A stretch of DNA of 64,000 nucleotides from Salinisphaera aquimarina (lineage in GTDB: Bacteria; Pseudomonadota; Gammaproteobacteria; Nevskiales; Salinisphaeraceae). The first letter of the stretch is position 1. Every line of letters starts with the position of its first letter. The position numbers were made by a program, and so were the translations under genes. This document shows positions 17,481 to 25,926 of the stretch, piece after piece. Below the pieces are notes generated by a model, which saw only the letters and a list, made by a program, of their open reading frames with translations, was not told the DNA's origin and did no database searches. Location: positions 372,001-436,000 of the forward strand of contig NZ_JBHRSS010000003.1 of the NCBI RefSeq assembly GCF_042643355.1. Direction: 5' to 3'.

Positions 17481-18253
17481 CAGACGGTCTCCTCTTTCTC
17501 GGGGGGCGTCTCGCCGGTCAGGACCAGAAAGGCCTCGCCGAGCGTCGCCGTATCGGTTTGTTCGCACAGGGCACGCGGCGTGTCGACGGCGATGCGCTGG
17601 CCCTTGTGCAGCACGATCACGCGGTGGGCGCGCTCGGCCTCGTCGACCAGATGGGTGGCCCAGAGCACGCCCATGCCGCGCTCGCGACACAGCTGATGCA
17701 CGTAGTCGACCAACAGTTCGCGCGAACCGGGATCCAGACCCACGGTCGGCTCGTCCATGAGCAGCAGCGCCGGCTCGTGCAGCAGCGCACGCGCGAGTTC
17801 GATCTTGCGGCGATTACCGCCCGACAGCGCCCGGGCCGGGTCCTTGGCCCGCTCGGCCTGGCCGATACGATCGAGTTCTTCGGCGATGCGTTTTTTCGCG
17901 ACGCCGCCCATGCCGTGCAGGCGGGCATGAAAACGCAGGTTGGCGACCACCGACAGGTCCAGATCGAGCGTGGGCTGCTGGAACACCACCCCGAGCTTGG
18001 CGAGCGCGGCGCGCGCATCGTGACGCATGTCGTGGCCGGCGACCTCGATCTCGCCGGAATCCGGCACGAACAACCCGGTCAGCAGTTGGAACAACGTGCT
18101 CTTGCCCGCGCCGTTAGGACCCAGCAGCGCCACGAACTCGCCGCGCGGCACGGTCAGCGACAGCGTATCCAGCGCCTTGAGCGCGCCGTATGACTTGCTT
18201 ACGGCATTGACCGACAGCGCCACGGCCGATGGCACGTGTTGCGACTCGCTCAT
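17480..18253 (-). CDS. ABC transporter ATPase, PQQ-alcohol-dehydrogenase-associated (PedA-like)
   Basis: 257 residues with Walker A (GPNGAGKST), Q-loop (VVFQQPTLDLDLSV), signature (LSGGNRRKIELARAL), Walker B (LLLMDEP) and H-loop (WATH). The form matches drug-export or ABC-2 type ATPases such as the PQQ-linked family (TIGR03864 concept). Its partner permease is the PedC-like gene four positions downstream. It overlaps both neighbours by a few bases, so the whole block is translationally linked. Confidence 0.9.
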   Translation of the reverse strand: MSESQHVPSAVALSVNAVSKSYGALKALDTLSLTVPRGEFVALLGPNGAGKSTLFQLLTGLFVPDSGEIEVAGHDMRHDARAALAKLGVVFQQPTLDLDLSVVANLRFHARLHGMGGVAKKRIAEELDRIGQAERAKDPARALSGGNRRKIELARALLHEPALLLMDEPTVGLDPGSRELLVDYVHQLCRERGMGVLWATHLVDEAERAHRVIVLHKGQRIAVDTPRALCEQTDTATLGEAFLVLTGETPPEKEETV

Positions 18254-19089
18254 GGGGTTTCCTCGTCGTTATTCCTGGGGTCGTCGTACGGATCGGTGCG
18301 TTTCGACGACCCGTCGATTATGCCGGACAGCAGTTCCGGATGACGGGCCAGCAGCGTTTGCTGGGCATGGGCCACCTCGGCGCTTTCCAGATCGCGGCCG
18401 CGCTCGATATCGACACGGTAGTCGAGCAGCACGCGTGCCGGCGAGTCGCCCATGAACAGAATCCGGTCGGCGAGCGCCAGCGCTTCGCGCAGGTCGTGGG
18501 TGACGAACAGTACCAACGGCCGGTGGCGTTCGCACAGGGCAAGCAGCGCGCGCCGCAGGCGATTGCCGGTGGGCATGTCCAGCGACACGAACGGCTCGTC
18601 CATGAGCAGCAGCCGCGGCTCGACCGTGAACGCGCGCGCCAGCGCCACTCGTCGTTGCATGCCGCCCGACAACTGGTTGGGCCAGACATGCAGCGCGTGG
18701 CCGAGGCCGACCTCCTCGAGCAGCGTGGCCGCACGCGAGACGAACCCCGGTTCGTCGGCCTCGCGCTGGGCCTCGACCAGGCGCACGTTGTCCAGCGCCG
18801 ACAGCCAGGGCATCAGACGCGGCTCCTGAAACATCATGCCCAGGCGCGCCGGCGAGTGGCCGGGCGCGGACAGCGGCGCGCCATCCCAGGTGATCTCGCC
18901 GAGATAGTCGCTGTCCAGACCCGCCACCAGACTCAGCAGCGTGCTCTTGCCGGCGCCGGAGGGCCCGACCAGGGCCACGAAATCGCCCGAGTCGGCGTGA
19001 ATATCGACCGAACCGATTACCGGCGTGCCGTCGAAGGCTTTCTCCCGCAGCGCGATATGCAGGCCCTGCCGTGGGTTGTCCGTGCTCAT
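18250..19089 (-). CDS. ABC transporter ATPase, NitT/TauT (SsuB/TauB) class
   Basis: 279 residues from ATG 19089. That start overlaps the permease stop as ATGA; ATG 19098 would add three residues. Walker A (GPSGAGKST), signature (LSGGMQRRVALARAF) and Walker B (LLLMDEP) are intact, and the FVTHDLREALALADRI block is typical of SsuB/TauB importers. It pairs with the permease and lipoprotein encoded just upstream and probably energises import of a small molecule into the cytoplasm. This is a different ABC class from the PedA-like ATPase that follows. Confidence 0.88.
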   Translation of the reverse strand: MSTDNPRQGLHIALREKAFDGTPVIGSVDIHADSGDFVALVGPSGAGKSTLLSLVAGLDSDYLGEITWDGAPLSAPGHSPARLGMMFQEPRLMPWLSALDNVRLVEAQREADEPGFVSRAATLLEEVGLGHALHVWPNQLSGGMQRRVALARAFTVEPRLLLMDEPFVSLDMPTGNRLRRALLALCERHRPLVLFVTHDLREALALADRILFMGDSPARVLLDYRVDIERGRDLESAEVAHAQQTLLARHPELLSGIIDGSSKRTDPYDDPRNNDEETP

Positions 19090-19829
19090 CCGCGCCACCG
19101 TGTGAGCCGGTTTTCGAGCGGCCGCATGAGCACCGCCTCGATCAGCAGAACCACGCCCGCGAACGCCAGCGTGTAGGCCAGGATGCTGGTGATATCGAAG
19201 AACTGGTAGAACACGTGCAGTTGAAAGCCCACGCCGTTACTGCGCCCGAGCAGTTCGACCACCAGTACGATTTTCCAGATCAACGCCAGGCCGCTGCGCG
19301 CGGCGGCCATGAGATAGGGATACAGCTGCGGCAGAAACACACGCCGCAGCGTCACGATGCGCGGCACGCGATAGGCCTGGGCCACCTGCAGCAGGCGCGG
19401 GTCCACCGCGCGCGCGCCTTCGCGCACCATCACGATCACGGTCGGAATCTTGTTGAGCGCGACCGCGGCCACCGCGGCGACGTCGTTCAGACCGAACCAC
19501 AGATAGCAGAGAATGATGGTCACCAGCGCCGGGATATTAAGTCCAAGCACCAGCGCGCCATCGAGAACCAGATCGAGCTGGCGATAGCGCCCCATGACGA
19601 TGCCGATCGCCGTGCCGATCGCCATGGCCAGCAGGAACGCCACGGCCACACGCGCGAGCGTGATCGACAAGTGGTACGGCAGATCGCCCGACAGCGTATG
19701 CGTGATCAGGCTCAACAGCACCGCCCAGGGCGTGGGCAGCACATCGCTTTGCGCGATCCAGGCCACGACCTGCCAGATCAGGGCCAGCGCCAACAGCGAC
19801 GCGGCCCGTATAAGCCAGCGACGCTTCAT
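19086..19829 (-). CDS. ABC transporter permease, NitT/TauT (SsuC/TauC) class
   Basis: 247 residues with about six membrane helices and the EAA-type loop for ATPase contact (AQAYRVPRIVTLRRVFLPQLYPYLMAAARSGLALIWKI). The N-terminal helix and the LPTPWAV segment are typical of the SsuC/TauC family. Overlaps of 4 bp with both the lipoprotein gene and the ATPase gene show strict operon organisation. The cargo is unassigned. Confidence 0.9.
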   Translation of the reverse strand: MKRRWLIRAASLLALALIWQVVAWIAQSDVLPTPWAVLLSLITHTLSGDLPYHLSITLARVAVAFLLAMAIGTAIGIVMGRYRQLDLVLDGALVLGLNIPALVTIILCYLWFGLNDVAAVAAVALNKIPTVIVMVREGARAVDPRLLQVAQAYRVPRIVTLRRVFLPQLYPYLMAAARSGLALIWKIVLVVELLGRSNGVGFQLHVFYQFFDITSILAYTLAFAGVVLLIEAVLMRPLENRLTRWRG

Positions 19830-20836
19830 GGCAAGCGGAAGCCATCCCAGAAGACATCCGGCGACAGCTGCTTGGCGCCGCCGGTGAGTTGGCCGTCGCT
19901 TTCCTGCGCGAGAATATTGAACAGCTGTCCGGCCGCCGCGATTTCGGCCGCGCCATAGTGATGGATGATGCCGGCGCGATAGCCGTCACGAATGGAGGCG
20001 AACACGGCGTCGCTTTCCGGTTTGATCATTTCGCGCAACGGTTCCCAGGCGTCGTCGGAGTCGGCCAGAATCTGCTTGGCCTGCATGCTGGCCTTGAAGA
20101 ATGCCTGCAGATCCTCGCGATGATCCGCGGCCCATTCCTCGGAGAACACCCAGCCCAGCAGCGGCGGAACCGTGTCGATACCCAGCCCCGACAGCATCTG
20201 CTTGACGGTGAGCAGCGGCTTCATGCCGAGCGCCGACAGGCGCGCGTTGTAATGCCAGAAATTGATCGCCGCCGGCAGTTCGCCGTCGAGCAGCAGGCGG
20301 TTGATCATCGGCGGCGCGGCGAAGGTGGGATCGAGCGCTTTTTCCAGATCCTCGTTCTCGGTCTTGTGCGCATAGGCACGCAGCAGCAACCAGGTCTTGT
20401 CGACCGGCCCGCCAGCGATGCCGAGCTTCTTGTGATCGAGATCCTTGAGCGAGGTCACCCCCGACCCGGGATTGACCATCACCGCGCCCACGGCCTTTGA
20501 ATACGGCACGAACTGATAGTCGCGATCCTGGGCACGCTGGTGCGCGGCCCACAGCCAGTCCGAGACGATCAGATCCACGCGGTGGCCCTGCAGGGCGACC
20601 GCAAGCGCATTCTCGGAGGCCAGCGGCACGATCTCGAGCTTGATACCGTTCTTCTCGGCCAGCTCATGCCGCTCGATGGTGTCCATCTCCCAGCTGACGG
20701 TGCCGAACTTGAGCACGCCCACGCGCAGGGTGGTATTCGCGCCCTCGTCGGCCCCGGAACAGCCGGCCAGCAACAACGCGATCAATACCGCGCAGGCGAG
20801 CAGCAGCCGGCGTTCGAACCTGCCGGATCGTTTCAT
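19826..20836 (-). CDS. ABC substrate-binding lipoprotein, NitT/TauT class
   Basis: 336 residues. ATG 20836 follows AGGAGAGAG; the upstream in-frame ATG (20899) has no such site. A lipobox (LLLAGC) marks a membrane-anchored binding protein. The fold pattern (LRVGVLKFGTVSWEMDTI, then VDLIVSDWLWAAHQRA and the later GWVFSEEWA block) is that of the NMT1/SsuA type. It is the first gene of the seven-gene operon. A binding protein of this class inside a PQQ locus is unusual; a chelated metal or a PQQ-related ligand could be considered. Confidence 0.85.
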   Translation of the reverse strand: MKRSGRFERRLLLACAVLIALLLAGCSGADEGANTTLRVGVLKFGTVSWEMDTIERHELAEKNGIKLEIVPLASENALAVALQGHRVDLIVSDWLWAAHQRAQDRDYQFVPYSKAVGAVMVNPGSGVTSLKDLDHKKLGIAGGPVDKTWLLLRAYAHKTENEDLEKALDPTFAAPPMINRLLLDGELPAAINFWHYNARLSALGMKPLLTVKQMLSGLGIDTVPPLLGWVFSEEWAADHREDLQAFFKASMQAKQILADSDDAWEPLREMIKPESDAVFASIRDGYRAGIIHHYGAAEIAAAGQLFNILAQESDGQLTGGAKQLSPDVFWDGFRLP

Positions 20837-21156
20837 TCTCTCTCCTGTCCGCGCGTGTCGACAGGGTCGCGCTCGCGCGGTCGCATTATGTGCCGACACT
20901 GTGGCCGTGCGGCTTTTTATGGATCGCGAACCGGACGTGGCGACGAGCAGCGCTCGTCATGTTTTGCCGGACGATTTCAGCCAGTGTATACGACTAAATT
21001 GCACGCTAACTATGACTGCGCGCAAGTCGTTGCGAAGCGATCCACCACAACCCTGAAAACGTTGCAGCGCAACATTTGCAAGACATCGTCCGCGCTGCGC
21101 ATATTCCGCATCCAGATGCTTGCCGGGCGCGCCCGTGCGGGGTAGTTTGACGATTC
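20837..21156. other. Divergent promoter region between the ABC operon and the flavocytochrome genes
   Basis: 320 bp with no gene. GTTGCAGCGCAAC (21061-21073) is a 5-bp inverted repeat around AGC and a possible operator. No clear sigma-70 boxes stand out. Confidence 0.45.
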
Positions 21157-21480
21157 ATGAAACCTCGTACGCAACATATTTGCTGGCTGTTGATCGCTCT
21201 GCCGTGTGTCGCCTTGAGCAACGTGCACGAGAACGGTGCCGAGCTGGCCTCGGCGTGTACCGCCTGCCACGGCACCGGCGGCCAAAGCCAGGGCGCGGTA
21301 CCCTCGCTGGCCGGCATGAAAGCGGCGCGGTTTTCTGAACGCATGCAGGCGTTCAAGACCGGTGATGGCACGATCATGAATCGTATCGCGCCCGGCTACG
21401 ACAGCAGAGAAATCGACATGCTCGCCCGCTATTTCGCGGCCCAACCCACAGCGACCTCCGATGAAGCCGGCGACAAATAA
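21157..21480 (+). CDS. fccA: Small c-type cytochrome, flavocytochrome c subunit
   Basis: 107 residues with a signal peptide and one haem site, CTACH at residues 34-38. Met residues later (around LAGM or IMNRIA) could be the axial ligand. It overlaps the flavoprotein gene by 20 bp, which is the fccAB arrangement: a cytochrome subunit that takes electrons from the flavin subunit during sulfide oxidation in the periplasm. It diverges from the ABC operon across a shared 320-bp promoter region. Assignment as fccA depends on the partner gene. Confidence 0.82.
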   Translation: MKPRTQHICWLLIALPCVALSNVHENGAELASACTACHGTGGQSQGAVPSLAGMKAARFSERMQAFKTGDGTIMNRIAPGYDSREIDMLARYFAAQPTATSDEAGDK

Positions 21481-22753
21481 CCGGCGCCGCAGCGTGCTGC
21501 GCGGGCTCGCCGGCGCGAGCGTGCTTGCCGCGGCCGGACTGCCGCCGTTCGCCACCGCTGCGTCGAAGGCGAAAGTGGTGATCGCGGGTGGCGGTTTCGC
21601 CGGTGCCAGCTGTGCGCTCGCCCTGCGTCGTTTCGCGCCCGGGATCGACGTCACGCTCGTCGACCGACAGCCAACATTCGTCACCGGTCCGTTCTGCAAC
21701 ACGGTGGTTTCCGGCGTCAATCCGCTGTCAAGGATCACCCAGACCCACGACGGGCTCATCGCGGCCGGCGTGCACATGATCCACGCCGAGATCGATGGCG
21801 TCGATCCCGCGGCCCGCAGCGTGCACCTGGCGGACGGCCGGCGCATCGGCGGCGACCGGCTGGTGGTCGCCCCCGGTATTGATTTCGACTGGCACGCCAT
21901 CGACGGCTACGGCCCCGACGCGGTGACCCGCGTGCCCCATGCCTGGCCCGGCGGGGCCGAGCAGCTCACCCTGCTGCGCGAACAGTTGCACGGCATGCCC
22001 AGCGACGGGCGCGTCGTGATCACGGTGCCGGACAATCCCTACCGCTGCCCGCCCGGCCCCTATGAGCGCGCCAGCCTGATTGCCTGGTTTCTCAAGCAGC
22101 ACAAGCCGAAGGCGACGGTCACCCTGCTCGATGCCAAGGACCATTTCTCCAAGGAGCCGTTGTTCCGCATCGGCTGGGATACGCGCTATCCGGATCACGT
22201 GCGCTGGCACGGCCGCCGCGAGGGCGCGGCCGCGGTGGCGGTCGACGTGGCCTCGAAGACCGTGACCACCGCCGGCGGCGACGAGTTCACCGCGGACGCG
22301 CTCAACGTGATTCCGCCACAGCGCGCCGGCCGGCTCGCGCTCGACGCGGGCCTGACCGACGGCGCCGGCTGGGTTCCGGTGGCGGCCCACGATTTCTCCG
22401 TACCGGGCCATGCCGGCGTGCACGTGATCGGCGACGCGACCCACGCCGAGCCGATGCCCAAATCCGGCTACGCGGCGAACATGCAGGCCAAGATCTGCGC
22501 GTTCGCAATCGCCCGCGAGCTGACCGGCCGAACGGCGGCCGAGACCAAGATGATCAACGCCTGCTACAGCCTGGTCGCGCCCGATTACGGCATCAGCGTG
22601 ACCGAGGTGTATGCCTTGAACGGTGACAGTATTGCGGCCGTCCAGAATGCCGGCGGCATCTCGGCGCTGGCGGCGGATGAAACCACGCGCGAGGCCGAAT
22701 CCGAATACGCGCGTTCGTGGTATCGGAACATCGTGCATGACAGCTTCGGCTGA
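21461..22753 (+). CDS. fccB: Flavocytochrome c sulfide dehydrogenase-type flavoprotein
   Basis: 430 residues with a twin-arginine-like signal (RRRSVLRGLAG). The FAD-binding GGGFAG motif is at about 43-48. The Cys residues expected for FCSD are present: C79 in the FCNTV segment (candidate covalent flavin site) and the redox pair C196 (YRCPPGPYE) and C368 (INACYS). It oxidises sulfide or polysulfide-like sulfur with electrons passed to the cytochrome subunit. Sitting beside a quinoprotein operon that carries a SoxYZ-like protein, it may handle sulfur from that carrier; that link is inference. Confidence 0.88.
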   Translation: MKPATNNRRRSVLRGLAGASVLAAAGLPPFATAASKAKVVIAGGGFAGASCALALRRFAPGIDVTLVDRQPTFVTGPFCNTVVSGVNPLSRITQTHDGLIAAGVHMIHAEIDGVDPAARSVHLADGRRIGGDRLVVAPGIDFDWHAIDGYGPDAVTRVPHAWPGGAEQLTLLREQLHGMPSDGRVVITVPDNPYRCPPGPYERASLIAWFLKQHKPKATVTLLDAKDHFSKEPLFRIGWDTRYPDHVRWHGRREGAAAVAVDVASKTVTTAGGDEFTADALNVIPPQRAGRLALDAGLTDGAGWVPVAAHDFSVPGHAGVHVIGDATHAEPMPKSGYAANMQAKICAFAIARELTGRTAAETKMINACYSLVAPDYGISVTEVYALNGDSIAAVQNAGGISALAADETTREAESEYARSWYRNIVHDSFG

Positions 22754-22850
22754 GGGCACACTCGAATAACAAATCCATGCCGCGCACAAGCGACGGCATA
22801 AAAAAGAACAACGGCTCCCGCCCTGCGCAGGAACCGGTGCGGAGGACGAT

Positions 22851-23594
22851 ATGGCGTTATCCCTGACGCGCTTCAAGACGGGCCGCCCGAACGCGGCGTC
22901 CTATCACGTGCTGCAGCAGTGGCTGATCATCACCGGCGTGCTCGTGTTCGCGCTGTGGGTGGCCCAGCAATACAACGTGGTGACGACACTCATCGAAGGC
23001 GACAGTACCCGGGTGAGCCTGCTGATCGCGCTGATCTTCGTGGTCACCTGGTGTTATTGCGGCGTGCGCAGCGCCTGGCTGTCGCGCGAGGCGTCACTGT
23101 TCGATGCGATCGTGGCCGGTGTGGATCGCGGGGAACGCCTGGATCTGCACGACGAGGCCCATATCGCGCTCGGCAGCACCGGCCAGCCGGACAGCGCCGC
23201 CGGCGCGTATCTGTCGTCGCTGATGCATTTCCATGCCCATCGCGGCGCCGAGCCGCCGGACACACTCGTGGACGTGCTGGGCGAGCAGCTGGCCGGCGCG
23301 CATGAACTCGGATGGTTCATCTGTGGCCTGCTGATCAAGCTCGGCCTGCTGGGCACGGTGATCGGCTTCATCGTGATGCTCGCCACGGTCGACAGCACCC
23401 AGTCCTTCGATGTCGCCGCGATTCAACAGTTGCTGGTGGGCATGAGTCAGGGCATGCGTGTGGCCCTCTACACGACGCTGGTGGGGCTGGCGACCAGCAT
23501 GGTGCTGAGCCTGCACTATCTGCTGCTCGACCGCGCCGCGGACCGGCTGCAATCGCGTATCGTCATCTTCGCCCAGCGTCAGCGCCTGGGCTAG
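22851..23594 (+). CDS. MotA/TolQ/ExbB proton-channel family protein
   Basis: 247 residues. ATG 22851 follows GGAGGA. Hydrophobic segments at about 24-40, 54-74, 150-180 and 200-226 match the ExbB/TolQ pattern, with the diagnostic late region GLLIKLGLLGTVIGFIVML and MRVALYTTLVGLATSM. Such proteins form a pentameric proton channel around a B-type subunit. Here the B-type candidate is the next gene (23885), separated by a MITE-like insertion. The region between the second and third membrane segments has an ordinary cytoplasmic loop. What the motor drives is unknown. Confidence 0.85.
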   Translation: MALSLTRFKTGRPNAASYHVLQQWLIITGVLVFALWVAQQYNVVTTLIEGDSTRVSLLIALIFVVTWCYCGVRSAWLSREASLFDAIVAGVDRGERLDLHDEAHIALGSTGQPDSAAGAYLSSLMHFHAHRGAEPPDTLVDVLGEQLAGAHELGWFICGLLIKLGLLGTVIGFIVMLATVDSTQSFDVAAIQQLLVGMSQGMRVALYTTLVGLATSMVLSLHYLLLDRAADRLQSRIVIFAQRQRLG

Positions 23595-23596
23595 GG

Positions 23597-23879
23597 AACC
23601 TCTGATCTAGTCATGCACGGATCGCGTTTGAGGCCCAAGCCGTCTGCCTGCAAGGCGCCTGGCGAAGCGCCGTGGCAGGCTCCACGGTCGAGCCGGGCAA
23701 CGCCGCAGGCGGGCGGCTTGGGCCAAACTTTTCTCGCAACGCGAGAAAAGCCGGGCCTATGCGCCCGTCTGGACGGCGTCACTCGTCGTTCATGTGCTAT
23801 CAGCACATTTCTCTCCTCGTTTCTTGCCAGCCGCGCGCATAGGACTCCGGCGCGACCGCGCATGACTAGATCAGAGGTT
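23597..23879. mobile_element. MITE-like element with 20-bp perfect terminal inverted repeats
   Basis: A non-coding 283-bp element between two genes of one operon. Its ends, 23597-23616 and 23860-23879, are perfect inverted repeats (AACCTCTGATCTAGTC... outward). Inside are further inverted repeats: 23632-23642 with 23714-23724, 23729-23737 with 23741-23749, 23756-23764 with 23835-23843, and 23792-23798 with 23802-23808. It has no transposase, so it would need one in trans; the terminal sequence style suggests an IS5-type source, which is a guess. Target duplication is not clear. I see no second copy here. Confidence 0.82.
23873..23877 (+). promoter_or_regulatory. Ribosome binding site lying in the MITE end
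   Basis: AGAGG in the right terminal repeat lies 7 nt before ATG 23885. No other Shine-Dalgarno candidate precedes that gene, so the element seems to supply its translation signal. Confidence 0.6.
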
Positions 23880-23884
23880 TCGTG

Positions 23885-24481
23885 ATGGCTTTCCGACGCA
23901 AGCGCCGGCACAGCGACACCGATCCGTTCACGGACCTGTTGTTCAATGCGCTGCTGGGCTTCACTTTCATGTTCCTGATCGCGGTGTTCTTTCTGAACCC
24001 GCCGACCAAGCAGGGAGATATTCCGGCGAAAGCGGAATACATCATCACCGCCACCTGGGAGCCGGGCCGGCCCGACGATATCGATCTGTGGGTGCGCGGG
24101 CCGACCGGTGACCGCGTCTGGTATCTGCATCCGGAAGCCGGCCTGATGAATCTGGACCGCGACGACCGTGGCCTGCTCAACGACGAGATGATTGTCGACG
24201 GCAACCGCATCACCAACCCGCTCAATCAGGAGATCGTGACCATCCGCGGGCGCGCGCCGGGCGAATACACGGTCAATCTGCAGTATTACGCCTCGCAGAC
24301 CGGCCAGCCGGTGGATGCGGACGTGGTGGTCACGCGGGTCAACCCACGCCTGCAGATCGTCTACAAGGGCAGCACGACGCTCGACTATGTTAATCAGGAA
24401 AAGACCGCGGTGCGTTTCACCGTGAACCGCGACGGCTCGGTTTCGGACGTCAACACATTACAGACCAAGATCACCGAATGA
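23885..24481 (+). CDS. Single-pass B-type (ExbD/MotB-like) protein with DUF2135-like periplasmic domain
   Basis: 198 residues. One membrane helix at about 17-37 begins with an Asp (D17, FTDLLFNALLGFTFMFLIAV), the pattern of ExbD/MotB B-subunits whose Asp carries protons. The periplasmic part has a beta-sandwich signature, DIDLWVRGPTGDRVWYLHP, reminiscent of DUF2135/YfaP domains rather than the usual peptidoglycan-binding OmpA domain. It follows an ExbB-like gene, so the pair may make an A5B2 motor. GTG 23882 is an alternative start. The domain call is by eye, not by search. Confidence 0.65.
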   Translation: MAFRRKRRHSDTDPFTDLLFNALLGFTFMFLIAVFFLNPPTKQGDIPAKAEYIITATWEPGRPDDIDLWVRGPTGDRVWYLHPEAGLMNLDRDDRGLLNDEMIVDGNRITNPLNQEIVTIRGRAPGEYTVNLQYYASQTGQPVDADVVVTRVNPRLQIVYKGSTTLDYVNQEKTAVRFTVNRDGSVSDVNTLQTKITE

Positions 24482-24509
24482 GCACAGGAACACAGGACGA
24501 GGATTTCCG

Positions 24510-25022
24510 ATGACACAGACACTCTGGCTGCTCGGCGGCGCGTACGTCGCGCTTGGCGTGCTCGTACTGGCACTCAATATCCGCAGTGGCTGGCCGGTAT
24601 GGATACGCCTGGCCTGTATCGTGCTCGTGAGTGCACTGTATTTCGTCACCTGGCAGTCGCTGCAGGATCTGCGCGGCTGGCCGACACGCCTGAATCTGCC
24701 GCCGCATTTTCTGCTCAACGCGTCGTCGGTCGTCGAACCGGATGAAGCCGACGGCTCGCCCGGGCATATCTATCTGTGGGTGACGCCCGTCGTCGACGAC
24801 GAGCCGGTCGACATGCCGCGCGCATTCCTGCTGCCCTATTCCCGCGATCTGCATACCCGCGTGCAGCGGGCCCGGGACGCCATGCGCAACGGCCAGTTGC
24901 AGATGGGCGACACCACTGTATCCACCGGCAATCAACGCATCAACAATCCGAGCAATTTTGCGCAGGATCATCAGGAGATCGATCTGCACAACGTGCCCGA
25001 ACCCAGTCTGCCGGAGAAATGA
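24510..25022 (+). CDS. Conserved hypothetical membrane protein
   Basis: 170 residues. I do not recognise a family. The first 50 residues hold two membrane helices; the rest is a soluble region with HFLLNASSVVEPD, GHIYLWVTPV, RAFLLPYSRDLHTRV and a C-terminal NNPSNFAQDH block, with the second helix placing it in the periplasm. ATG 24510 is preceded by GAGGA. Its end overlaps the next gene by 4 bp. Grouped with the proton-channel pair, it is a likely component of the same envelope machine. Confidence 0.7.
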   Translation: MTQTLWLLGGAYVALGVLVLALNIRSGWPVWIRLACIVLVSALYFVTWQSLQDLRGWPTRLNLPPHFLLNASSVVEPDEADGSPGHIYLWVTPVVDDEPVDMPRAFLLPYSRDLHTRVQRARDAMRNGQLQMGDTTVSTGNQRINNPSNFAQDHQEIDLHNVPEPSLPEK

Positions 25023-25756
25023 GCATGGCCGGCATCCGCAACGTCGCTGTGGCACTCGTGCTGACCGGCCCCATCGCGCTCGGTCTGTCGGCTTGTGACG
25101 GCAGCGCCGATCCCGACGCGCTCTTTCCTTTGACCCCCGGCCTCGAGTGGACCTATCGCATCCAGGTCAAACCGCTCGGCAAGGAGCTGGAGACCAGCAC
25201 GCGAACAATGCAGAACGTCAGCCGCGACGATTTCGCAGGCGAGCCGAAGGTGACCATTCGCAGGAATGACGGCGGAGCGCGCTACTACGTGGCCGAGCGC
25301 GACGACGGTTACTACCGGGTCGCCATGAAATCGGTGATCCATCATCATCCGATCATCGATCAACCGCCGATCAAGATCCTGCCGCTGCCCGTCAAGGCTG
25401 GCGCGACATGGATCGAGCCCGCGCATACCTACATGCTCGGCCGGGCCAAGACCTTCATCACCGAACACGCGCCGGGCAATACAATCACGCTCGATTACCG
25501 CGTCGAATCCGAAAACGTCGACGTCGACGTGCCTGCCGGCCACTTCACCGGCTGCGCGGCGGTGATCGGCGAGACGTCGTTCCACCTCGGTGCGGGCGTG
25601 GGTTTTCTGCCCTCGGACGTGCCGATCGTGCAGAAAGAATGGTATTGCCCCGGCGTCGGGCTCGTGCGCCTGGAACGCGACGAAAAGGTGACCAACTCAG
25701 CGCGCGTGATCACCGGCGGTCGCCTGAAAATGGAGCTGCTGCACGGCCCGTCATAG
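25019..25756 (+). CDS. Exported lipoprotein of unknown function
   Basis: 245 residues from ATG 25019, overlapping the upstream stop (ATGA); ATG 25025 is also possible. Lipobox LSAC near residue 26 indicates a lipid anchor. The mature part begins FPLTPGLEWTYRIQV and contains VPAGHFTGCAAV and KEWYCPGVGLVR, a pattern shared by bacterial lipoproteins with a large beta-rich domain of unknown role. As the last gene of the plus-strand group it could be the outer-membrane or substrate-facing part of the proton-channel system. Confidence 0.75.
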   Translation: MSMAGIRNVAVALVLTGPIALGLSACDGSADPDALFPLTPGLEWTYRIQVKPLGKELETSTRTMQNVSRDDFAGEPKVTIRRNDGGARYYVAERDDGYYRVAMKSVIHHHPIIDQPPIKILPLPVKAGATWIEPAHTYMLGRAKTFITEHAPGNTITLDYRVESENVDVDVPAGHFTGCAAVIGETSFHLGAGVGFLPSDVPIVQKEWYCPGVGLVRLERDEKVTNSARVITGGRLKMELLHGPS

Positions 25757-25926
25757 CGGCACCCCGCACACCCGGCCAACCGCGAAGGGCCTGCTGCACC
25801 TCGCGTCTTCGCCGAACCTGTCGGCCGGGCGTTATGCCGGGCGCCGTGCAGGTTGCCTGTCATACGCGACCATCGGACGACAGATACGAATACCGCGCCG
25901 GGGCGCGATCTCCGGCCGAATGGCGT

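Noticed and set aside
22776..22812. Hairpin ATGCCG/CGGCAT followed by six A residues, considered as a terminator of fccB
   Set aside because: On the plus strand an A-run, not a T-run, follows; on the minus strand the T-run precedes the stem. Neither fits intrinsic termination.
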